Below are positions 34,057-44,538 of a DNA stretch of 64,000 bases, in pieces. The stretch lies in NCBI RefSeq assembly GCF_001661495.1, contig NZ_BDDT01000001.1, positions 62,001 to 126,000 on the forward strand. The letters run 5' to 3'. Below the pieces are notes generated by a model, which saw nothing but the letters and a program-made list of their open reading frames with translations, was not told where the DNA came from and made no database searches. Position 1 is the first letter of the stretch. Each line of letters opens with the position of its first letter. Both the position numbers and the translations under genes were made by a program. Origin of the DNA: Pseudoalteromonas prydzensis (GTDB taxonomy: Bacteria; Pseudomonadota; Gammaproteobacteria; Enterobacterales; Alteromonadaceae).

Positions 34057-35046
34057 TTATCCCTTAAACGATAACTTAGTAGGGTTTGATTTTAATTTGT
34101 CATGCTGTACCGCTAAGAAACTATTCGCTCCTAGCTGACAATTACTCTGCGCTAGCGATACAGAACCTAAGCTTGCAAAGTGCGATTCAATGACTAAACG
34201 AAAATTAATGGCATTACCCACATAATCTTTGGTAATTTTGTTAGCTAATTTGAATAACGTTCCATTAGGTAGTAATAATTTGGCCTTTTGTGGATCATCT
34301 GTCGCAATATTTACTTCAATGTTCGACGATGCATCCCACACTTTTTTACCTAGCATTGTATCTATGCCTAAGCGAGCATGTTGGCCCTCATATAACGCTT
34401 GGCTCGCTAAACAGGTTTGCTCTTGTGCATCTAAAGTATGCCATTGACCAACCATTTGCTTAATGGTGACCTGGCAATCTAAATACGATGATAGAATGTT
34501 TTGTAAATCAGCTGCATTTCTGATTTTTCGGCTATACAAACCGGCAAAATAAAGTTGGTGTTCGTTATAACCACCACTCAGCAAGCCCAAAATTTGTGTA
34601 TAGGGATCTTTATTTCGAGCGCTGTTAGTATGATTAAGCGACGGCTTATATTTTTTCCATGCACGGTAATACAAAGAGACTAAACGGTGATTAAACATGT
34701 CGTAAAAATCACGCATGGTAGTGTCTTTATAACGTAAGCGCTGCATCACCAACTCACTGTAAAACTGTGGTAATGCGCCAGAGCACCCTGTTAAGCCCAT
34801 AAACGAAACTTGCATATGCACTTTATGTAAGCCGTCTTCAAAGCCAATTTCTTCAAGCTTGGTAATTGCATTACCTGGATAACCAAATTTTTGAGTTGCC
34901 GTAAATTTGATCAGCTCTAACTTGGGGCTACTATCGTAACCCACATGGCGATACTCTAAGCCACGCTTTTTAAGTTGCTTTTCAACGATAAAAACAGCTT
35001 TATAAAAATCAATTTGTGAGGCTTGAGAAATTAGATGCTTGATCAT
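34057..35046 (-). CDS. tssG: T6SS baseplate protein TssG
   Basis: A 329-residue protein of the ImpH/TssG family. The N-terminal helix FYKAVFIVEKQLKKRG leads to FMGLTGCSGALPQFYSELVM and RDFYDMFNHRLVSLYYRAWK, which are diagnostic. It pairs with TssF in the baseplate wedge around VgrG. Its start overlaps the tssF stop by ATGA, indicating coupled synthesis. Length is normal. Confidence 0.95.
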   Translation of the reverse strand: MIKHLISQASQIDFYKAVFIVEKQLKKRGLEYRHVGYDSSPKLELIKFTATQKFGYPGNAITKLEEIGFEDGLHKVHMQVSFMGLTGCSGALPQFYSELVMQRLRYKDTTMRDFYDMFNHRLVSLYYRAWKKYKPSLNHTNSARNKDPYTQILGLLSGGYNEHQLYFAGLYSRKIRNAADLQNILSSYLDCQVTIKQMVGQWHTLDAQEQTCLASQALYEGQHARLGIDTMLGKKVWDASSNIEVNIATDDPQKAKLLLPNGTLFKLANKITKDYVGNAINFRLVIESHFASLGSVSLAQSNCQLGANSFLAVQHDKLKSNPTKLSFKG

Positions 35047-36869
35047 AAAAGTGGATTATCTCCCACTCGCGCAGGCCACTGATAATAGATTTGTTCCTGC
35101 TCTTTCAATCTAAGACTTAGGCGTGTGTAACTATTAATTGCAGCAAATTGTGCAAAGAAATGATCTAAAATCGCAGCAAAGAAAAACATACCACTACCAG
35201 AGAAATCATCATTGGCAAATGTGATTTCAATTTCACTACCCGTAGCAAAACTTACCCGCCCCTGTTGTACAACTCGTGCTGTTGAAGGGGCTATTTTTAA
35301 TCGATAAATATTATCAATCATACCTTTACTTTGTGGCGTCGCCCTAAAGTCATAAAGCCTTAAAATTTCTTTTAATCGATTACAAGCATCATCACCAGTG
35401 AAGGTATCTAACGTTAAATGATTTACTAACTGCCATCTTGTTGCATCGGCTAGAATTGGCCGAACAGCATGAGTAAAGGGAGTGAGGCAACGGATTTTTT
35501 TTATTACGTCCCCGCGCTCAGGCATTAATAAGCCTAATTCATCATCGCCAAACGGCATACTGGCAGGCAAGTTCCTATTACTGCACTTCGCTCTTACCGT
35601 TAAAACAGAGTTACCTTCACCATATTCCAATGCACTGTTTTCAAATGTAGCATCAACAAGTGACATAAAAGTCTCAGTACCTGACTCTACATAACCTCCA
35701 GCCCATGAGGCTGTTTCTCGGCGAATATGCCAAAATAAATCATTATGGCCTTGATACTTTGGATGAGTTTGACCATAAAAAGGCGAGACCACTTGTTTAT
35801 TGCCTTTATGATCAAACGCAATCACTTCAGAAATGGCAATCACTTCAGAGATCTCAGAGTCCATATAACGCGGTGTTAATTGGTATTCATATTCACTTAT
35901 TTGTGGCCGGATTGGCTCTAATTCTTGCTCAAACAAGTTAATGATAGGCGTGCAGCCGAGCAAAAACATGTTCTTATCGACTTGCTTTTCAAGCTCATTT
36001 GACTCGGTATCAAGGTAAATATAAATTTCGCATCGGTTTGATAACTTAGGTAACGAAGCTGCGATACCGTCAATTTCAAAAAACCGAAATTTCTCAGGAA
36101 ACGTAAAGTTCTCAACAAGTAAACGATAACCACCAGATGAACGTTGCGAGTAAGGAACAACGGCTTCATGCGGCTCAAAACCAACCGCTTTAAGCTGGTT
36201 TTTTGATAAATATTTAATCCCTTCTTCACCATTATCTATGGCTATACCAATAGCGTGCTTAAAAAGTAATTCGTACACTTTTAATGTGTGATGCCATTGC
36301 CCATTAATAAACACTCTCAGTTTTTCAAGGCCTGTTTCAGCCAGTGATACACCTTTGTATTCACCCGTTAATTCAAGCTTGAATATTGATTTAGCACGTT
36401 CGTGCCAACGAGGTTTAGGCGCAACAAATGGGCTGTTATCAAACTGAGCATGGGTAATTTCTACCGGCCATAAGTAAGTTTCATAGCATGTCTGAAACTT
36501 ACACTGCTTCATAGACTCAACATTGGTTTCAACTTCACTGGCTCTTGGAATAACCACGCCCGCCGTAGATAAATTTTCAGCTTCTAACTTAACAACTGAC
36601 ATCGACGGAATGGGCGCTTGGTAATCAGGCAACATTTGCCCTAGTAAAGCATCCGTCAACTCAGGGAAACTATCATCTAATTTTTGGCGAATGTTGGCCG
36701 TTAAAAAAGCAAAAGACTCGATTAATCGCGATACGTGTGGATCTTCAATATGATCCTCACTCAGCTTTAAACGACCTGCTACTTTTGGGTATTTTTCAGA
36801 GAAATCTTTACCTAAGTGACGCACAAATGCTAATTCACGATTGTAATATTTTAATAGTTCATCGTTCAT
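35043..36869 (-). CDS. tssF: T6SS baseplate protein TssF
   Basis: A 608-residue ImpG/TssF protein. The N-terminus MNDELLKYYNRELAFVRHLG and RLIESFAFLTANIRQKLDDS are strong family signatures, as are LLGQMLPDYQAPIPSMSVV and the late FFAAILDHFFAQFAAINSYT. It forms the wedge core with TssE, TssG and TssK. ATGA overlaps with both tssE upstream and tssG downstream show tight operon coupling. Length is typical for the family. Confidence 0.96.
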   Translation of the reverse strand: MNDELLKYYNRELAFVRHLGKDFSEKYPKVAGRLKLSEDHIEDPHVSRLIESFAFLTANIRQKLDDSFPELTDALLGQMLPDYQAPIPSMSVVKLEAENLSTAGVVIPRASEVETNVESMKQCKFQTCYETYLWPVEITHAQFDNSPFVAPKPRWHERAKSIFKLELTGEYKGVSLAETGLEKLRVFINGQWHHTLKVYELLFKHAIGIAIDNGEEGIKYLSKNQLKAVGFEPHEAVVPYSQRSSGGYRLLVENFTFPEKFRFFEIDGIAASLPKLSNRCEIYIYLDTESNELEKQVDKNMFLLGCTPIINLFEQELEPIRPQISEYEYQLTPRYMDSEISEVIAISEVIAFDHKGNKQVVSPFYGQTHPKYQGHNDLFWHIRRETASWAGGYVESGTETFMSLVDATFENSALEYGEGNSVLTVRAKCSNRNLPASMPFGDDELGLLMPERGDVIKKIRCLTPFTHAVRPILADATRWQLVNHLTLDTFTGDDACNRLKEILRLYDFRATPQSKGMIDNIYRLKIAPSTARVVQQGRVSFATGSEIEITFANDDFSGSGMFFFAAILDHFFAQFAAINSYTRLSLRLKEQEQIYYQWPARVGDNPLL

Positions 36870-37351
36870 AATGACGCCTCAATAATCTTCATGCCAAGGT
36901 TCACAGGCTCTACTTCTGAATCAAAACTAATAAATTCCGGCTCAGGATCCGCGTATAAAAGGGCATTGATCCTTAAATTAAGCACCCGGTTTATTGGCAC
37001 ATCTTCATCTGTAAATACTTCGACTTCTAGAAAGCGTGGTTCAAACTTTAAAATTGTATTTCTGACGGTCTCACATAACAGTGCCCGTCCTTCATGAGAG
37101 CTCACTGACATACTTGAAAAGTCAGGCAAACCATAGGATAAGCATGACGTAGACAATTCATTATACTGAGCAGGCCAGGTGTGCCATTGAATACGAGCAT
37201 TTAGCAAAGCTTCAATGTCTCTGCGCACATTTTTACGAAGCTCACTAATCGTGATCCCTTCAGTACGCGAGGGTGCATCTTGAAAATTTGGCTCATCGTC
37301 AATCAATCGATCAAGGATGGATGCTTGTAGCTGTTGCTTATGCTCTATCAT
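36866..37351 (-). CDS. tssE: T6SS baseplate protein TssE (gp25-like)
   Basis: A 161-residue gp25-like protein. The N-terminal SILDRLIDDEP segment is followed by the family motif ISELRKNVRRDIEALLNARI, then YGLPDFSSMSV and a C-terminal strand region LNLRINALLYADPEPEFISF. TssE links the baseplate to the first sheath ring. It follows tagJ by 17 bases and overlaps tssF. Confidence 0.94.
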   Translation of the reverse strand: MIEHKQQLQASILDRLIDDEPNFQDAPSRTEGITISELRKNVRRDIEALLNARIQWHTWPAQYNELSTSCLSYGLPDFSSMSVSSHEGRALLCETVRNTILKFEPRFLEVEVFTDEDVPINRVLNLRINALLYADPEPEFISFDSEVEPVNLGMKIIEASL

Positions 37352-37368
37352 GAGAATTTAACTTTTTG

Positions 37369-38139
37369 TTACGCTGTTTCTAACGAGCTTATTTGTAAGT
37401 CAGGGATGGTGATTGCTTCATCATTAGCAAAAACCATTTTCATCCCTTTCCCTACCATAAAATCAGTATTAAGTTCTTGCCAGTCTGATACTTGACCAAG
37501 TTTTTCGAGATCTGATTCAGAGTTAGCATAAATAAGTGGGATGTGGGCAGTACCAGATGGACCATCTTTAATTGTGATTTCAACTCTTAACCAAATGGTT
37601 TCAAGTAAAGATTCTACTGGCTCTATTTTTAAGGAATCAATTTCATTAAAGTTAGCTAGATAGAATTCACCATTAGTACCCAATACCTCTAAATACGGTC
37701 CTAGCGTATCATCCAAGTCACGCGTTGCAGTGCCGTCACCTTGTGAGCTTCTAAATTCTTCCATTTCTTGTGCAAGTCCAGCCGCTTGCTCAATCTCGCC
37801 CTCTTGCAAAGCAACATGCATTTTTAAAAACAGGGTATCGAGTGCATCTGCGTCATGGAACAGTTTAGGGATGCCCTTTCCTTGATAGAAATCAATTCTT
37901 GATTGTTGAGCGCGAATTAAATGCCTTAAATTAATTGCACCAACGGCAAACTCAGGATTCTTTTGCACCATAAAATCAATCTGCCTATCGGCTTTTTCAA
38001 GCTCACCATTAATGCAAAGAAGTTCTGAATAAAGACTTCTTACATCATAATTTAATGGTTCATCTTGCAGCTCAGTTGCACAAGAAGCTAAAGCTTCTGC
38101 AAGTTTTCCCTCTCGAATGAGGCTGGTTATTTTTTTCAT
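37369..38139 (-). CDS. tagJ: T6SS accessory protein TagJ (ImpE family)
   Basis: A 256-residue ImpE/SciE-type protein. The N-terminal half is TPR-like (EGKLAEALASCATELQDEPL, then VRSLYSELLCINGELEKADR). The middle contains DDTLGPYLEVLGTNGEFYLA, and WLRVEITIKDGPSGTAHIPL near the C-terminus is conserved in the family. TagJ binds the TssB N-terminus and can influence ClpV recognition of the sheath. Its presence, with TagH, PpkA and PppA, resembles the H1-type systems of Pseudomonas and the imp locus of Rhizobium. It lies between the second TssC-like gene and tssE. Confidence 0.92.
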   Translation of the reverse strand: MKKITSLIREGKLAEALASCATELQDEPLNYDVRSLYSELLCINGELEKADRQIDFMVQKNPEFAVGAINLRHLIRAQQSRIDFYQGKGIPKLFHDADALDTLFLKMHVALQEGEIEQAAGLAQEMEEFRSSQGDGTATRDLDDTLGPYLEVLGTNGEFYLANFNEIDSLKIEPVESLLETIWLRVEITIKDGPSGTAHIPLIYANSESDLEKLGQVSDWQELNTDFMVGKGMKMVFANDEAITIPDLQISSLETA

Positions 38140-38141
38140 GA

Positions 38142-39668
38142 CTATTCCTTTATTTTGTGATGAGGACTGAGCTCTGTTATTAATTTAATACTGGAGACCA
38201 TTTGATCTAATTGAAAATGAGGCTGTAACTGCAAAACTGAAAAATAATGACCGGGATTTGCCTTATTCTCGCTTACTTTAATTTTTGCATTACTCAGCGG
38301 ATACTTACTTCTCACATACTCAGACGCTGAGTCTGACGCGGTTGTATAATTGTTGATCCACGCCTGTAAATCACGCTCACATGCTTGTGCTGTGTTGTAT
38401 GAACCAACTCGGTCCCTTGCTAACAGCTTTAAATAATGAGCAAACCGAGAGACACACAAAATGTATTGCAACATAGATGACAAACGGGCATTGATGTTTG
38501 CTGCACTTGATTCATAGTTTTTTGTTTTTTGAACTGATGCATTACTATAAAAAACAATATGCTCTGTGTTAGTAACAGATGAAGTGGGGATAAACCCAAG
38601 TTCCGAAAACTGTTTTTCAAACTTACTCGTTACCAATAAATCAAGTGGCGGCTTTGATTCTTTTTGATAAATATCATTGGCAAAATTATCTTTGGCTAAC
38701 CCAGTCACTAATCCCTTGGATACCTTACCGGGTTCCATGCCACGAATATGCCCAAACCAACCACTATCACAGTAAGCACGAATAATCGTTGAAACAAATT
38801 GATAAGCTGCATTTCCCCACAACATATCTGTTTCAGGGTCATTAATTTGCTCTTTAAAATAAAAATCTTGATGCCGTTTACCGTCATTCTTATATGGCGG
38901 GCGCACTAAAACATGAGGTAAAGTAAGCCCTACAAACCGAGCTTCTTCCATGCTTCTAAAGCTTTGCCACTTAATATATTCAGGTTGATCAAATTGATTA
39001 AACAAATCTGAGTGATAACCTAAATCGGAAAAATTATCTGCACCAAATAAACTTGCAGAAGCCGAGCAAATAAACGGTGCAAAAGCCGCTGCTGCGGTAC
39101 GTGAGATTTCTTTAATTGTGTCGATATCGTTGTAAATAGATCCTTGCGAAAACATATTACTAATTTCGTAATCACCTATTACGACACCGAAAGGTTCACC
39201 ACCGGCGCTATCAAATTCACTTTGGTACAACAATTGAAAAAATAAGCTTTGGTCAAAATCGATTGCTTTATTGACATCTTTTGAAAGCGTTGCCCAATCA
39301 CAGTTCAATACTTTTATTTTTACTTTATTTTCTTTGTCGTATTGTTCTGTTTGTAACAGCAACCACCATAAGTTACGCCAACTTGCTTCTAATTTTTGAA
39401 AGCGCGGTTGATGAATAATTAAATTTAACTGATTTGATATTAGTTGATCGAGTTCAACGATAACTTTTTGTAAATAAGGACTAAGTGATTCCTTACTCCA
39501 TGTGATAGGTGAATCAGAAGAGCCTTCAAGCCATAACAACAAAGCCTTGTCTAAGTTTTTTTCATTCAAAAAACGGTCAAGCAAAGCATCATTATCACTT
39601 ATACGAGAATGCGACTTTTGAAAAAAAGTAACATCTTGATTTATAAATGAAAACTCTTCGTGATTCAT
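38142..39668 (-). CDS. impD: Second TssC-like sheath protein (ImpD type)
   Basis: A 508-residue paralogue of TssC in the next gene downstream. Family landmarks are kept: FQKLEASWRNLWWLLLQTE, QLLYQSEFDSAGGEPFGVVI, FSDLGYHSDLFNQFDQPEYI, and the C-terminal LDQMVSSIKLITEL. The first 70 residues are divergent (FLNEKNLDKALLLWLEGSSD) and lack the TssC helix. In imp-type loci this second copy sits exactly here, between tssC and the ImpE gene. Its role is not settled; a specialised sheath or baseplate-adjacent subunit is possible. It is not a pseudogene, since the frame is intact and full length. Confidence 0.9.
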   Translation of the reverse strand: MNHEEFSFINQDVTFFQKSHSRISDNDALLDRFLNEKNLDKALLLWLEGSSDSPITWSKESLSPYLQKVIVELDQLISNQLNLIIHQPRFQKLEASWRNLWWLLLQTEQYDKENKVKIKVLNCDWATLSKDVNKAIDFDQSLFFQLLYQSEFDSAGGEPFGVVIGDYEISNMFSQGSIYNDIDTIKEISRTAAAAFAPFICSASASLFGADNFSDLGYHSDLFNQFDQPEYIKWQSFRSMEEARFVGLTLPHVLVRPPYKNDGKRHQDFYFKEQINDPETDMLWGNAAYQFVSTIIRAYCDSGWFGHIRGMEPGKVSKGLVTGLAKDNFANDIYQKESKPPLDLLVTSKFEKQFSELGFIPTSSVTNTEHIVFYSNASVQKTKNYESSAANINARLSSMLQYILCVSRFAHYLKLLARDRVGSYNTAQACERDLQAWINNYTTASDSASEYVRSKYPLSNAKIKVSENKANPGHYFSVLQLQPHFQLDQMVSSIKLITELSPHHKIKE

Positions 39669-39704
39669 TTTACAGCATTATCCTTAACGCTAAAGATCGG
39701 ATGA

Positions 39705-41195
39705 TTAACCGATCTCAGGTATTTTAGCTACTAAACGTAAAGAAGAGGTGAGCTCTTCCATTTGTAGCCAAGGTCGTAACCACGCAACTGCATTGTATGC
39801 ACCTGGTTGACCCGGTATTTCTTTAACAGATACTTTTGCATCTGCTAATGGATAACGTGCTCTAATATCTTGACCACCGCCTTCTGTCGCATTGACATAC
39901 GATAGGATCCAACGGTTTAACCAAGACTCAACATCTTCCGCTTCCATGAAGCTACCAATTTTATCGCGCGCCATAACTTTTAAGTAATGCGCAAAACGTG
40001 ATGTTGCCATAAGGTATGGTAAACGTGCAGAAATAGCCGCGTTAGCAGTCGCATCTGGCGTTGAATAAAGTTGTGGTTTTTGACAACTTTGGCCACCAAA
40101 GAATACGGCGTAATCAGTATTTTTATAATGACAAAGCGGTAAGAAACCAAGCTTACTTAATTCAGCTTCTCGTCTATCTGTGATACCGATTTCTGTAGGG
40201 CATTTAAGATCCGGGTCGCCATCGTCACTAGTGAAAATATGAGTAGGTAAGCCTTCAACCTTGCCACCACCTTCAGCACCGCGTATTGCTGTACAAAAAC
40301 CGTATTGAGAGAATGCTTTAGCCATATTAGTAGCCATTGCATATGCTGCATTACTCCAGCAGTACTCGCTGTTATCAGCGCTGGTAGAACGACCATCTGA
40401 AGACTCAACGACAAACTCTTCGTAATTAAATTCTTCAACTGGCTTAGAAGCTGCACCATAAGGTAAACGAGATAAGAAGCGAGGCATAGTAAGTGATACA
40501 AAACGAGAGTCATCACTATCACGGAATGAACGCCATTTAGTGTACTCTAACGATTCAAATACTTTTTCTAAATCACGTGGTTTGGTTAGCTCTTCCCAGT
40601 TGTCAAAACCGAATAGAGAAGGCGATGATGCCGCAATAAATGGGCAAAAACCAGCAGCTGCAACGTTAGACATTAAGCTTAATGTTTCAACATCTTCAGG
40701 GTGGTTTGTAAATTCAAAGTCACCAACAATTGTGCCATAAGGTTCGCCACCAGGCGTACCAAATTCAGCTTCGTAAATTTTCTTAAATGTTTGGCTTTGA
40801 TCAAATTCAACCGCTTTACTTAAATCTTTATGAAGTTCTTTTTTCTTCATGTTAAGTACACGAATTTTTAGTGTGGCACTGGTATCTGAGTTCATCACCA
40901 AATGGTGTAGACCACGCCATGAACCTTCAAGCTTTTGAAATTCATCGCTGTGCATTACTACACTTAGCTGCTTTGATATTTTTTGATCGATTAACTGAAT
41001 CGCTTCATTGAATGTTACAGTCATGTTTTTATTCCACTGGACTGTCCCTTTCATTGCTTCTTCAGTTAATGTTCTTAGTAACTCTTCTGCACGGCTCGCA
41101 TCTGTTTGCTTAGTAGCACCAATCGCTTGTTCTAATAGCGAAGAAGTTACTTCTGAAGTTGACTCTAACTCAGCACTTAATTGTTCTGTACTCAT
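39705..41195 (-). CDS. tssC: T6SS sheath large subunit TssC
   Basis: A 496-residue VipB/TssC protein. The core motif [20 protein letters not shown], then [40 protein letters not shown] and [20 protein letters not shown] are all diagnostic. The C-terminus [15 protein letters not shown] is the sheath-handshake strand. It forms the contractile sheath with TssB. The start overlaps the tssB stop by ATGA. It is the canonical copy, in contrast to the divergent paralogue downstream. Confidence 0.97.
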   Translation of the reverse strand: MSTEQLSAELESTSEVTSSLLEQAIGATKQTDASRAEELLRTLTEEAMKGTVQWNKNMTVTFNEAIQLIDQKISKQLSVVMHSDEFQKLEGSWRGLHHLVMNSDTSATLKIRVLNMKKKELHKDLSKAVEFDQSQTFKKIYEAEFGTPGGEPYGTIVGDFEFTNHPEDVETLSLMSNVAAAGFCPFIAASSPSLFGFDNWEELTKPRDLEKVFESLEYTKWRSFRDSDDSRFVSLTMPRFLSRLPYGAASKPVEEFNYEEFVVESSDGRSTSADNSEYCWSNAAYAMATNMAKAFSQYGFCTAIRGAEGGGKVEGLPTHIFTSDDGDPDLKCPTEIGITDRREAELSKLGFLPLCHYKNTDYAVFFGGQSCQKPQLYSTPDATANAAISARLPYLMATSRFAHYLKVMARDKIGSFMEAEDVESWLNRWILSYVNATEGGGQDIRARYPLADAKVSVKEIPGQPGAYNAVAWLRPWLQMEELTSSLRLVAKIPEIG

Positions 41196-41695
41196 TTTTC
41201 AGTCTCCTCTAATTTCAGTTCCTTAGCAATTGAATCTAAACTTGCAGTGTTACTTAAAACTTCTTCAAGAACATTTTCAAGTTCTTCTGAGCGGTCAATT
41301 TTAGTCATAAGATCGCGTAATTTATTCCGCGTTTCCATTAACTTGCGCAGTGGTTCAACTTGGTTAACAACTGCTGCTGGCTCAAAGTCATCAATCGATT
41401 TAAAGTTCAAGTTCACTTCAAATTGAGTACCATCATCATTAAGCGTATTATCTACGTCTAATTTTAAAGACGGGCTCATGCGCTTTAAAACATCATTAAA
41501 GTTTTCACGATCTATTTGAATAAATCGTCTATCTTTTAGTGGCTTAAGTGCATCAGTATTGTCACCTGAAAAATCACCCATAACGCCAACTACAAACGGT
41601 AATTCTTTCTTTACCGCAAGACCTTCGGTTTCTACATCATAGGTGATGTGCACACGTGGTTTACGAACTCGTTTTAGTTTATCGTGGATACTCAT
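41192..41695 (-). CDS. tssB: T6SS sheath small subunit TssB
   Basis: A 167-residue VipA/TssB protein. Signatures are [56 protein letters not shown] and the C-terminal helix containing [20 protein letters not shown]. It partners TssC in the sheath and carries the ClpV-binding helix exposed on contraction. It begins 16 bases after tssA ends and overlaps tssC. Confidence 0.97.
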   Translation of the reverse strand: MSIHDKLKRVRKPRVHITYDVETEGLAVKKELPFVVGVMGDFSGDNTDALKPLKDRRFIQIDRENFNDVLKRMSPSLKLDVDNTLNDDGTQFEVNLNFKSIDDFEPAAVVNQVEPLRKLMETRNKLRDLMTKIDRSEELENVLEEVLSNTASLDSIAKELKLEETEK

Positions 41696-41711
41696 TGAGA
41701 ACTCCTTTTAC

Positions 41712-42821
41712 TTATGTTTCAGTTTCGCTGATCTTAATGCCAGACAACTTAAAGTATCCAGTCCTAGCATCACTATCTGTAATTAATTCATTTAATAATT
41801 CAGGTAGCGACAATTCGCTCCATCGAATTACCTGCTCTATGGTGTAAGACATAGGTGAGTGTGGTTCTGTTTTTCGAAAATAAGAGGCTATTTCTTTAAG
41901 TTTTTCAATGGCATTATCTCTAGAATTAATTTCTAAATTGTGTGCCTTGGCCACTTGTGAATGAGTAACCTCACCATCTTCTAACACCACCTCTTGTACT
42001 GCTTGCGCTAAATCTTGTGCTTTTTGGGCGGCGGCGAGTTTATCAGCTGCTATATGATTCACAGCAGCTAAACTCTCTTCCAAGGCTTGTTTAATATTAG
42101 AAGTCGGTTGTGACTGAGCAGTAACGCGATCGAGTACGTCACTTAGTAGTGCGAATTGCTCAATCGCAGCCGTTATATCATTTCTTAGGTTTACAAAAAA
42201 TTCAGTGCTCGTTTCTGCTGCGCTTTTTTCGATTAGCTCAAAGTCGACAGCACCTTGTGTTAGCTTCTTGTCTCTTTTTTCTTCGCTTAATCTGGATATG
42301 TCATAGCCTTGTTGATATTCCCAAAAAGAAAATGAATCAAGACTAACACTTTCTGTCAGCGCTATGCTTTTGATCGGTATAATTAAGGTGCCTTCGCCAG
42401 CCACACCATTTAAGCCAACTAACGCAGAGACTTTGTCAGAGATTTCATCATCAGCATCAAGAGCTGGATATAAATCATCAAAATAATTATCGAGTAAGGT
42501 ATGGGCAACTTGAAAACCAAATGCTAGTCCTTTAAAGCCATGCACGCGGCACAGTGCTTCAATAAACCAAGCTAAGTAGTCAATATCTTTACTTTCTGTT
42601 TTTAACGCTTTACTGGATAGCTCTAACAACGGCAACCAGTCTCTGGCTAAAGTCGCAATGCCTTCTTCATCGACAAGCGCATTTCTTTCTGCCGCACGTA
42701 ATTGGTTTCGTAAATCTTTTAACGCGTAATAGGTAGACGCAGGAGTGACGTCTGAGCGCGGGTCAATACCTGCAATCTCAGTGTCTGAAATAGGGGAAAC
42801 ATACTCTTCAAAAACAAACAT
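41712..42821 (-). CDS. tssA: T6SS assembly protein TssA
   Basis: A 369-residue ImpA-type protein. The N-terminal domain contains NALVDEEGIATLARDWLPLL, then DIDYLAWFIEALCRVHGFKG and LLDNYFDDLYPALDADDE, the ImpA_N signature. A helical middle part follows, then a short C-terminal region (PHSPMSYTIEQVIRWSELSL, then PELLNELI) as in short TssA proteins. TssA primes tube and sheath assembly at the baseplate or distal end. It leads the tssA-B-C-impD-tagJ-E-F-G-H operon. About 200 AT-rich bases separate it from the pppA stop and probably hold the operon promoter. Confidence 0.93.
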   Translation of the reverse strand: MFVFEEYVSPISDTEIAGIDPRSDVTPASTYYALKDLRNQLRAAERNALVDEEGIATLARDWLPLLELSSKALKTESKDIDYLAWFIEALCRVHGFKGLAFGFQVAHTLLDNYFDDLYPALDADDEISDKVSALVGLNGVAGEGTLIIPIKSIALTESVSLDSFSFWEYQQGYDISRLSEEKRDKKLTQGAVDFELIEKSAAETSTEFFVNLRNDITAAIEQFALLSDVLDRVTAQSQPTSNIKQALEESLAAVNHIAADKLAAAQKAQDLAQAVQEVVLEDGEVTHSQVAKAHNLEINSRDNAIEKLKEIASYFRKTEPHSPMSYTIEQVIRWSELSLPELLNELITDSDARTGYFKLSGIKISETET

Positions 42822-43019
42822 TCCATTGTCCTAATAATTGTCCATAAAACCCAAACAAAGTGAAGCGGACTCCATATTACATTTTTTATTTAGAATTACA
42901 AGCCTAGTTACATTCTAGTTTATACCGATTTCTTAAATAATAAACCGGCATATTATATCTAAGTCCATAAGCTTATTTATTTTTTAATATATAACAATAA
43001 AAAAAATAAACTTAAATAT

Positions 43020-43814
43020 TTACTTTGTAAATAATGGAATTGTAGCCTCATCCTGAACATTAAATGAATGAGATTTATAATTACTAATCCCTTTATCGTA
43101 TTTAATCAAAATACAGGTTACATTATCTTTCGCACCCCGAACAAGGGATGAGTGCATTAGTGCCATACCAGAGTCAATTATACTTGTTGGCTCTAGTGAG
43201 CGATGAATATCATTATCAGATAATTCGCCAGTTAATCCATCTGAACATAATAAAAATATATCGCCTGATTTTACCTCATTTTGTACCACATCAACGTTAA
43301 CATCCTGTGTAACTCCCACTGCACGGGTTATGACATTAGATAATGGATGATCTTTGGCTTCCTCAACAGAGATAACCCCTTCATCGATTAGATCGTTGAT
43401 TTGGCTATGATCCTTTGAAACTTGCTGCAACTGACCATTACGCAGTAAATACGCTCGACTATCTCCCACCCAGAGCACATAGTATTGCTCATTTTTGATG
43501 AATAAAACGGTCACTGTGCTACCCGCTGTTTTACTCCCTAAATATTGCGCACTGTATTCATTTAATTGACTGTTTGCATTTTCGATCGCGACGACAATAT
43601 GCGACACAGTAAGCTCTTCAAATGTCAATTCTTCAACGGTTGACCTAATAGTATCGACGACAAGTTGGCTTGCCACTTCACCAGCTTCATGGCCGCCCAT
43701 GCCATCAGCAACAACCCAGATACTATGGCTATTTATTTCAACATGGGCATCTTCATTTAGTTGCCTAACAACACCGCGATGGGTAATCGCATAACTAGTG
43801 CTCAACTTACTCAT
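43020..43814 (-). CDS. pppA: PP2C-type phosphatase PppA
   Basis: A 264-residue PPM/PP2C phosphatase. Metal-binding motifs are present in order: NEDAHVEI, VVADGMGGHEAGE, WVGDSRAYLLRNG, LLCSDGLTGELSD and GAKDNVTCILI. In T6SS loci with PpkA and TagH, PppA dephosphorylates the Thr-phosphorylated FHA protein and so turns the system off or resets firing. It overlaps the tagF gene by eight bases, so the two are cotranslated, and it ends the membrane/regulation operon. Confidence 0.94.
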   Translation of the reverse strand: MSKLSTSYAITHRGVVRQLNEDAHVEINSHSIWVVADGMGGHEAGEVASQLVVDTIRSTVEELTFEELTVSHIVVAIENANSQLNEYSAQYLGSKTAGSTVTVLFIKNEQYYVLWVGDSRAYLLRNGQLQQVSKDHSQINDLIDEGVISVEEAKDHPLSNVITRAVGVTQDVNVDVVQNEVKSGDIFLLCSDGLTGELSDNDIHRSLEPTSIIDSGMALMHSSLVRGAKDNVTCILIKYDKGISNYKSHSFNVQDEATIPLFTK

Positions 43815-44538
43815 CAGTACTTTTTACCTGTGTATAATTCCATTCCCATTGCTTCCATCGACCATCTAACATTGCTGCAACTTGATTAATGGCAGGAAGT
43901 CCTGCGGTGATAAGTACCATAGGCTTTATACTGCATGAACCATGAGTCCACCAAACGCTGTAATCACCATATTTTTTACTTAAGACAGCATGCATTAGAT
44001 CTTGCAAAGCTGTCTCTGTAAGTTCATCACCTGAAAACTCAAATGCCTCGCCAGTTTTATTCTTATCTGCCGTATTAAAGTAAGTCACCACTTTTTGGGT
44101 GCCTTGAACAGCACCTAAGGTTTTCGCAACATCTTTGCGCCAAGCAAAAAGATCAACTGAGTTATCAAGTACCTTCAACACCACATCTTCGTAAGCTAAT
44201 GAAAAAACGCCAGAGTTAAGAACATCAATAGGTGCGTACTCTAATGTACTTGCTACGGTAAAAGGATAATGCCGTCCTACCGCATCCATGCTTGGCATTA
44301 AAGTCCCCATTACCCCTTTATCTCCAACAATATTCGCGGACAAAGCAAAGTGCCATACAGGGCCTGTTAAATAATTATTTTGCCACACTTCGCCAAGCTG
44401 CTCTTTGCTTACAGCAATCGCTGCTTGCAGCCACTTTTCCCAATGTTCAGCGAACTCTTTAGATACACTATCTTGTACAAAATCACCTAAACTAGGGACT
44501 TTACCCAGATAGCCAATATTTATAATCGGGTCGGACAT
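43807..44538 (-). CDS. tagF: T6SS post-translational repressor TagF
   Basis: A 243-residue TagF/ImpM-type protein. The N-terminus INIGYLGKVPSLGDFVQDSV followed by FAEHWEKWLQAA is the family hallmark, as is KGVMGTLMPSMDAVGRHYPF. TagF holds the system inactive, in Pseudomonas by sequestering the FHA protein, parallel to the phosphorylation route. It overlaps both tssM upstream and pppA downstream. In some species TagF is fused to PppA; here they are separate genes. Confidence 0.93.
   Translation of the reverse strand: MSDPIINIGYLGKVPSLGDFVQDSVSKEFAEHWEKWLQAAIAVSKEQLGEVWQNNYLTGPVWHFALSANIVGDKGVMGTLMPSMDAVGRHYPFTVASTLEYAPIDVLNSGVFSLAYEDVVLKVLDNSVDLFAWRKDVAKTLGAVQGTQKVVTYFNTADKNKTGEAFEFSGDELTETALQDLMHAVLSKKYGDYSVWWTHGSCSIKPMVLITAGLPAINQVAAMLDGRWKQWEWNYTQVKSTDE

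Noticed and set aside
38142-39668. Second TssC copy as an assembly duplication
   Set aside because: The protein is strongly divergent from the adjacent TssC, especially over its first 70 residues, and the position matches the imp gene order.
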